Assembly (NCBI GenBank): GCA_964449325.1
Contig: CAYUYJ010000005.1
Span: forward strand, 89,260-153,259
Direction: 5' to 3'
Origin: RGIG3002 sp964449325
Lineage (GTDB): Bacteria > Bacillota > Clostridia > Lachnospirales > Lachnospiraceae
DNA length: 64,000 nucleotides
The translations under genes and the position numbers were made by a program. Within the stretch, counting starts at the first letter, position 1. Each line of letters starts with the position of its first letter. The notes beneath the pieces were generated by a model. That model saw nothing but the letters and a program-made list of their open reading frames with translations, was not told the origin of the DNA and searched no databases. Below are positions 61,046-64,000 of the stretch, piece by piece.

Positions 61046-62128
61046 GTGTCCAGAGTGTACAATTTTTCAGCAGGTCCTGCAGTTTTACCTGAGGAAGTAT
61101 TAAAAGAAGCTGCCGACGAGATGTTAGATTATAGGGGAACCGGAATGTCCGTTATGGAAATGAGCCATCGTTCCAAGGCTTATGATACGATAATTAAAGA
61201 AGCGGAAGCGGATTTAAGAGATTTAATGAATATACCTGATAATTATAAGGTACTTTTTTTACAGGGCGGTGCAAGCCAGCAGTTTGCCATGATTCCGATG
61301 AACTTGATGAAGAACGGCGTTGCCGATTATATTGTAACCGGACAATGGGCAAAGAAAGCATATCAGGAAGCTTGTATGTACGGAAAAGCGAATAAAATCG
61401 CATCTTCAGAGGATGAAACTTTTTCCTATATTCCGGATTGCTCGGACCTTCCGATTTCCGAAGACGCGGATTATGTATACATATGTGAAAACAATACGAT
61501 TTACGGAACAAAGTTTAAAACATTACCGAATACAAAAGGAAAAACGCTGGTAGCAGATGTTTCCTCCTGTTTCCTTTCCGAACCGGTAGATGTAACAAAA
61601 TACGGAGTGATTTACGGCGGTGTACAGAAAAATATCGGACCTGCCGGTGTAGTAATTGTTATTATCCGCGAAGATTTGATTACTGAGGATACATTGCCGG
61701 GAACTCCTACCATGTTAAAATATAAGACACATGCTGATAACGACTCTTTATATAACACACCGCCTGCTTACGGTATTTATATTTGCGGTAAAGTATTTAA
61801 ATGGTTAAAGAAAATGGGCGGACTGGAAGTCATGAAGAAACGCAATGAAGAGAAGGCAAAGATTTTATATGATTTCCTTGACGAAAGCAAACTGTTCAAG
61901 GGAACCGTAAGAAAAGAAGACCGTTCTCTTATGAACGTTCCGTTCGTGACCGGAAATGAAGAATTAGATGCAAAGTTTGTAAAAGAAGCAAAAGAAGCAG
62001 GCTTTGAAAACTTAAAAGGACACAGAACCGTAGGCGGTATGCGAGCAAGTATTTATAATGCCATGCCGAAGGAAGGTGTAGAGAAGCTTGTAGAATTTAT
62101 GAAGAAGTTTGAGGCGGAAAACGCATAA
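61046..62128 (+). CDS. serC: Phosphoserine aminotransferase
   Basis: A PLP enzyme making phosphoserine from 3-phosphohydroxypyruvate. GTG start at 61046 behind GAGGAGG; 360 residues. Signatures: YNFSAGPAVLPEEVLKEA, MSVMEMSHRSKAYD, LQGGASQQFAMIPMNL, and the PLP lysine block YGGVQKNIGPAGVVIV. Followed 29 bp later by serA. Confidence 0.96.
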   Translation: MSRVYNFSAGPAVLPEEVLKEAADEMLDYRGTGMSVMEMSHRSKAYDTIIKEAEADLRDLMNIPDNYKVLFLQGGASQQFAMIPMNLMKNGVADYIVTGQWAKKAYQEACMYGKANKIASSEDETFSYIPDCSDLPISEDADYVYICENNTIYGTKFKTLPNTKGKTLVADVSSCFLSEPVDVTKYGVIYGGVQKNIGPAGVVIVIIREDLITEDTLPGTPTMLKYKTHADNDSLYNTPPAYGIYICGKVFKWLKKMGGLEVMKKRNEEKAKILYDFLDESKLFKGTVRKEDRSLMNVPFVTGNEELDAKFVKEAKEAGFENLKGHRTVGGMRASIYNAMPKEGVEKLVEFMKKFEAENA

Positions 62129-62157
62129 CAATCAAAAGAAAGAAAAGGATGAAAAGT

Positions 62158-63321
62158 ATGTTTCAGTATCATTGTCTGAATCCAATCGCACAGGTTGGGC
62201 TTCAAAATTTTACCGATAATTATGAGAAAACAGAGGATGTAAATAAAGCACAGGGAATTCTGGTAAGAAGTGCATCCATGCATGAGATGGATTTTTCTGA
62301 TGAATTGCTTGCTATTGCCAGAGCAGGAGCAGGTGTCAACAATATTCCTCTTGATAAATGTGCGGAAAAAGGAATCGTTGTATTTAATACACCGGGTGCC
62401 AATGCAAACGGTGTAAAAGAGCTTGTTTTAGCAGGAATGCTTCTGGCTTCCAGAGACATTGTAGGCGGTATCAACTGGGTAGAGAGTGCAAAGGATGATG
62501 CTAATATTGCTAAAACAGCAGAGAAAGAAAAGAAAAATTTTGCCGGAACAGAAATACAGGACAAGAAGCTTGGTATTATCGGACTTGGTGCTATCGGTGT
62601 AAAGGTTGCAAATGTAGCAAAGCATCTTGGTATGGAAGTATACGGATATGATCCTTATGTGTCCGTAGATGCTGCATGGAATTTGAGCCGTGATGTTAAG
62701 CATGTTCTGAATGTGGAAGAAATTTATGAGAACTGTGATATTATCACAATTCATGTACCGCTTCTGGATTCTACCAAAGGAATGATTAATAAAGAGGCAA
62801 TTGCCAAGATGAAGGATGGCGTAATTCTTCTGAACTTTGCCAGAGACTTGCTTGCAAACGAGGAAGACGTTCTGGCAGGAATTAAAGCCGGAAAAATACG
62901 TAAATATGTAACAGATTTTCCTAATCCTACAACTGCCGGTCAGGAAGGCTGTATTGTAATTCCGCACCTTGGAGCTTCTACAGAGGAATCGGAAGACAAC
63001 TGTGCAAAAATGGCAGTAAAAGAGTTAATGAATTATTTGGAAAACGGAAATATCATCAACAGTGTAAACTATCCGAATTGTGATATGGGCGTATGTAATC
63101 AGGTGGGACGTGTCGCTGTTTTCCATAAAAACGTAGCCAATATGATTACCAAATTTACAGCATGCTTCGGTGATAATAATATTAACATTTCCGATATGAT
63201 GAACAAATCCAAAGGGGAAGTTGCTTATACCATGCTGGATGTGGAATCCAAGGTTACACCGGAAATAGTTAAAACATTGGAAAATATTGAAGGTGTTTTC
63301 CGGGTTCGTGTTGTAAAGTAA
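62158..63321 (+). CDS. serA: D-3-phosphoglycerate dehydrogenase
   Basis: The first enzyme of serine synthesis. ATG 62158 (MFQYHCLNPIA) is well placed after AAAAGG; an ATG at 62149 touches that site; 387 residues. NAD-binding GLGAIGVKVANVAKHLG, ARAGAGVNNIPLDKC, the catalytic PHLGASTEES region, and a C-terminal ACT domain (VAVFHKNVANMITKFTACFG) that may give serine feedback are visible. It is the short SerA type. Confidence 0.95.
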   Translation: MFQYHCLNPIAQVGLQNFTDNYEKTEDVNKAQGILVRSASMHEMDFSDELLAIARAGAGVNNIPLDKCAEKGIVVFNTPGANANGVKELVLAGMLLASRDIVGGINWVESAKDDANIAKTAEKEKKNFAGTEIQDKKLGIIGLGAIGVKVANVAKHLGMEVYGYDPYVSVDAAWNLSRDVKHVLNVEEIYENCDIITIHVPLLDSTKGMINKEAIAKMKDGVILLNFARDLLANEEDVLAGIKAGKIRKYVTDFPNPTTAGQEGCIVIPHLGASTEESEDNCAKMAVKELMNYLENGNIINSVNYPNCDMGVCNQVGRVAVFHKNVANMITKFTACFGDNNINISDMMNKSKGEVAYTMLDVESKVTPEIVKTLENIEGVFRVRVVK

Positions 63322-63355
63322 TACCTGTTACGGTAAGTATTGGAGCAGCAAAAGA

Positions 63356-63892
63356 ATGACAAAAAAGAGAGACGATATTTTAGGGGAAGAACTGGATTTT
63401 GAAGATTGGGATGCGGATGCTGAAACTGAAACGGATGAAGCGGAAGAAACACATGGTAAACTTTCTATGATTATGCATCTTCTTATGGCAGTTGCAGCGA
63501 TAGTTATTGTGGTTGTGATTGTAGCGGTTTTGATGCTGAAAAATAATCCGGTTACCTATAACGATATTGATGCTTCCGGTATTGAAGTGTCCGGAGTTTA
63601 TCAAAGTATATTGGAGTGGGAACAGGAGCCGGACGGTAGTGCGGAACACTATGTAGAAGATAAAGTATCCATTACGGTTTTGACACAGGATTCCAAAGTA
63701 CCTTCTGTTCTTTTGGAAGGAGTTCTTACGGAACTGCACGGTATGCAGGTATGTTTTTCCGAAGATAAGGGCAAAGGCTACTATGCTGCATGCTTTACAA
63801 GCGGAAATACAACATATCTTTTGGAATCGGAACAAATAAACAAAAAGCAGTTTACTAAGGCTGTAGAACAGTTTATTAAAGACCAGTATTAA
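63356..63892 (+). CDS. Hypothetical single-pass membrane protein downstream of serA
   Basis: A 178-residue protein starting at ATG 63356 with a weak ribosome site (TTGGAGCAG). The first ~35 residues are acidic. One membrane helix follows (MIMHLLMAVAAIVIVVVIVA, about residues 38-60), then an extracytoplasmic domain of about 115 residues. I recognise no family. A terminator follows at 63911. Confidence 0.65.
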   Translation: MTKKRDDILGEELDFEDWDADAETETDEAEETHGKLSMIMHLLMAVAAIVIVVVIVAVLMLKNNPVTYNDIDASGIEVSGVYQSILEWEQEPDGSAEHYVEDKVSITVLTQDSKVPSVLLEGVLTELHGMQVCFSEDKGKGYYAACFTSGNTTYLLESEQINKKQFTKAVEQFIKDQY

Positions 63893-63910
63893 TAAAAGAC
63901 AAGATAAATA

Positions 63911-63951
63911 AAAAGCGGTTATCCATTTTGGACAACCGCTTTCTATTTTTT
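63911..63951 (+). terminator. Rho-independent terminator after serC-serA and the membrane gene
   Basis: AAAGCGGTT at 63912-63920 pairs with AACCGCTTT at 63934-63942, with an inner TCC/GGA pairing; CTATTTTTTAT follows. Confidence 0.88.
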
Positions 63952-63963
63952 ATATAATAGGAA

Positions 63964-63983
63964 ATTCCTCCTGCTGGAGGAAT
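63964..63983 (+). repeat. Short inverted repeat at the window edge
   Basis: ATTCCTCC at 63964-63971 pairs with GGAGGAAT at 63976-63983 around TGCT. No T-tract follows. It may be the start of a leader for the next gene, which lies outside the window. Confidence 0.4.
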
Positions 63984-64000
63984 CTATAATAAAAATGCCC

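Overview
The window reads as a chromosomal segment of an anaerobic, endospore-forming Clostridia, most likely a Lachnospiraceae gut bacterium. Spore genes (SpoIVA, a SpoVAF/GerA-type germination protein, CotJA-CotJB-CotJC) sit with strict-anaerobe genes (NrdD/NrdG, an [FeFe]-hydrogenase, FeoAB). Many small families typical of Lachnospiraceae are also present (DUF6472, DUF4869, DUF5662, DUF1538 with a PII-like partner). Base composition is low to moderate in G+C. No rRNA, tRNA, CRISPR array or complete insertion sequence was found.

Layout. 1-5.3 kb: a FliK-like protein cut by the window edge, an orphan FlhB C-terminal domain, YraN, PgeF, and TPR/DUF4037 and small helical proteins. 5.4-6.9 kb: spoIVA with its terminator. 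7-11 kb: nucleoside/purine salvage (PNP, cytidine deaminase, amidohydrolase, NCS2 permease). 11.1-14.7 kb: a membrane MutS homologue, RNase HI, a repeat element and a WYL regulator. 14.7-18.2 kb: a dNTP block (NrdR-type boxes, nrdD, nrdG, dUTPase). 18.2-23.5 kb: a GerA-family protein, DegV, DUF4234, then a DUF1538 membrane protein with a tandem PII-like protein.

23.6-29.1 kb is a visibly more A/T-rich accessory island. It carries unfamiliar small genes (including a minimal P-loop protein and a partner with a possible TOPRIM-like pattern), a metallophosphoesterase, a truncated paralogue, a Fic C-terminal remnant and a transposase remnant. 29.1-30.7 kb holds a minus-strand cotJABC operon ending in a Cu/Zn superoxide dismutase. 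30.8-36.9 kb holds a Gld-type ABC exporter with DUF4340 and a Fur-type feoAB operon. 37-42 kb has an [FeFe]-hydrogenase, gltX and a UvrD-like helicase. 42.4-51.4 kb has a GlgX-like protein that appears to have lost its catalytic residues, DUF5662, a Cys-rich repeat protein, RluA, a lactonase-like propeller, aroC, a VanY-like peptidase, tgt and yajC. 51.5-54.7 kb has a two-component system that looks broken in both genes, ahead of an intact ABC transporter with a phased direct-repeat operator. 55-63.9 kb is amino-acid biosynthesis (leuB, ilvD, ilvB, then serC, serA) with an L,D-transpeptidase between.

The best regulatory evidence is two boxes 31 bp apart after a TTGACA-17-TATACT promoter at nrdD, a Fur-like box after a TTGACA-17-TATAAT promoter at feoA, and three 11-bp-phased half-sites before the ABC transporter at 53.08 kb. 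All family assignments come from reading the translated sequence; no database search was run.
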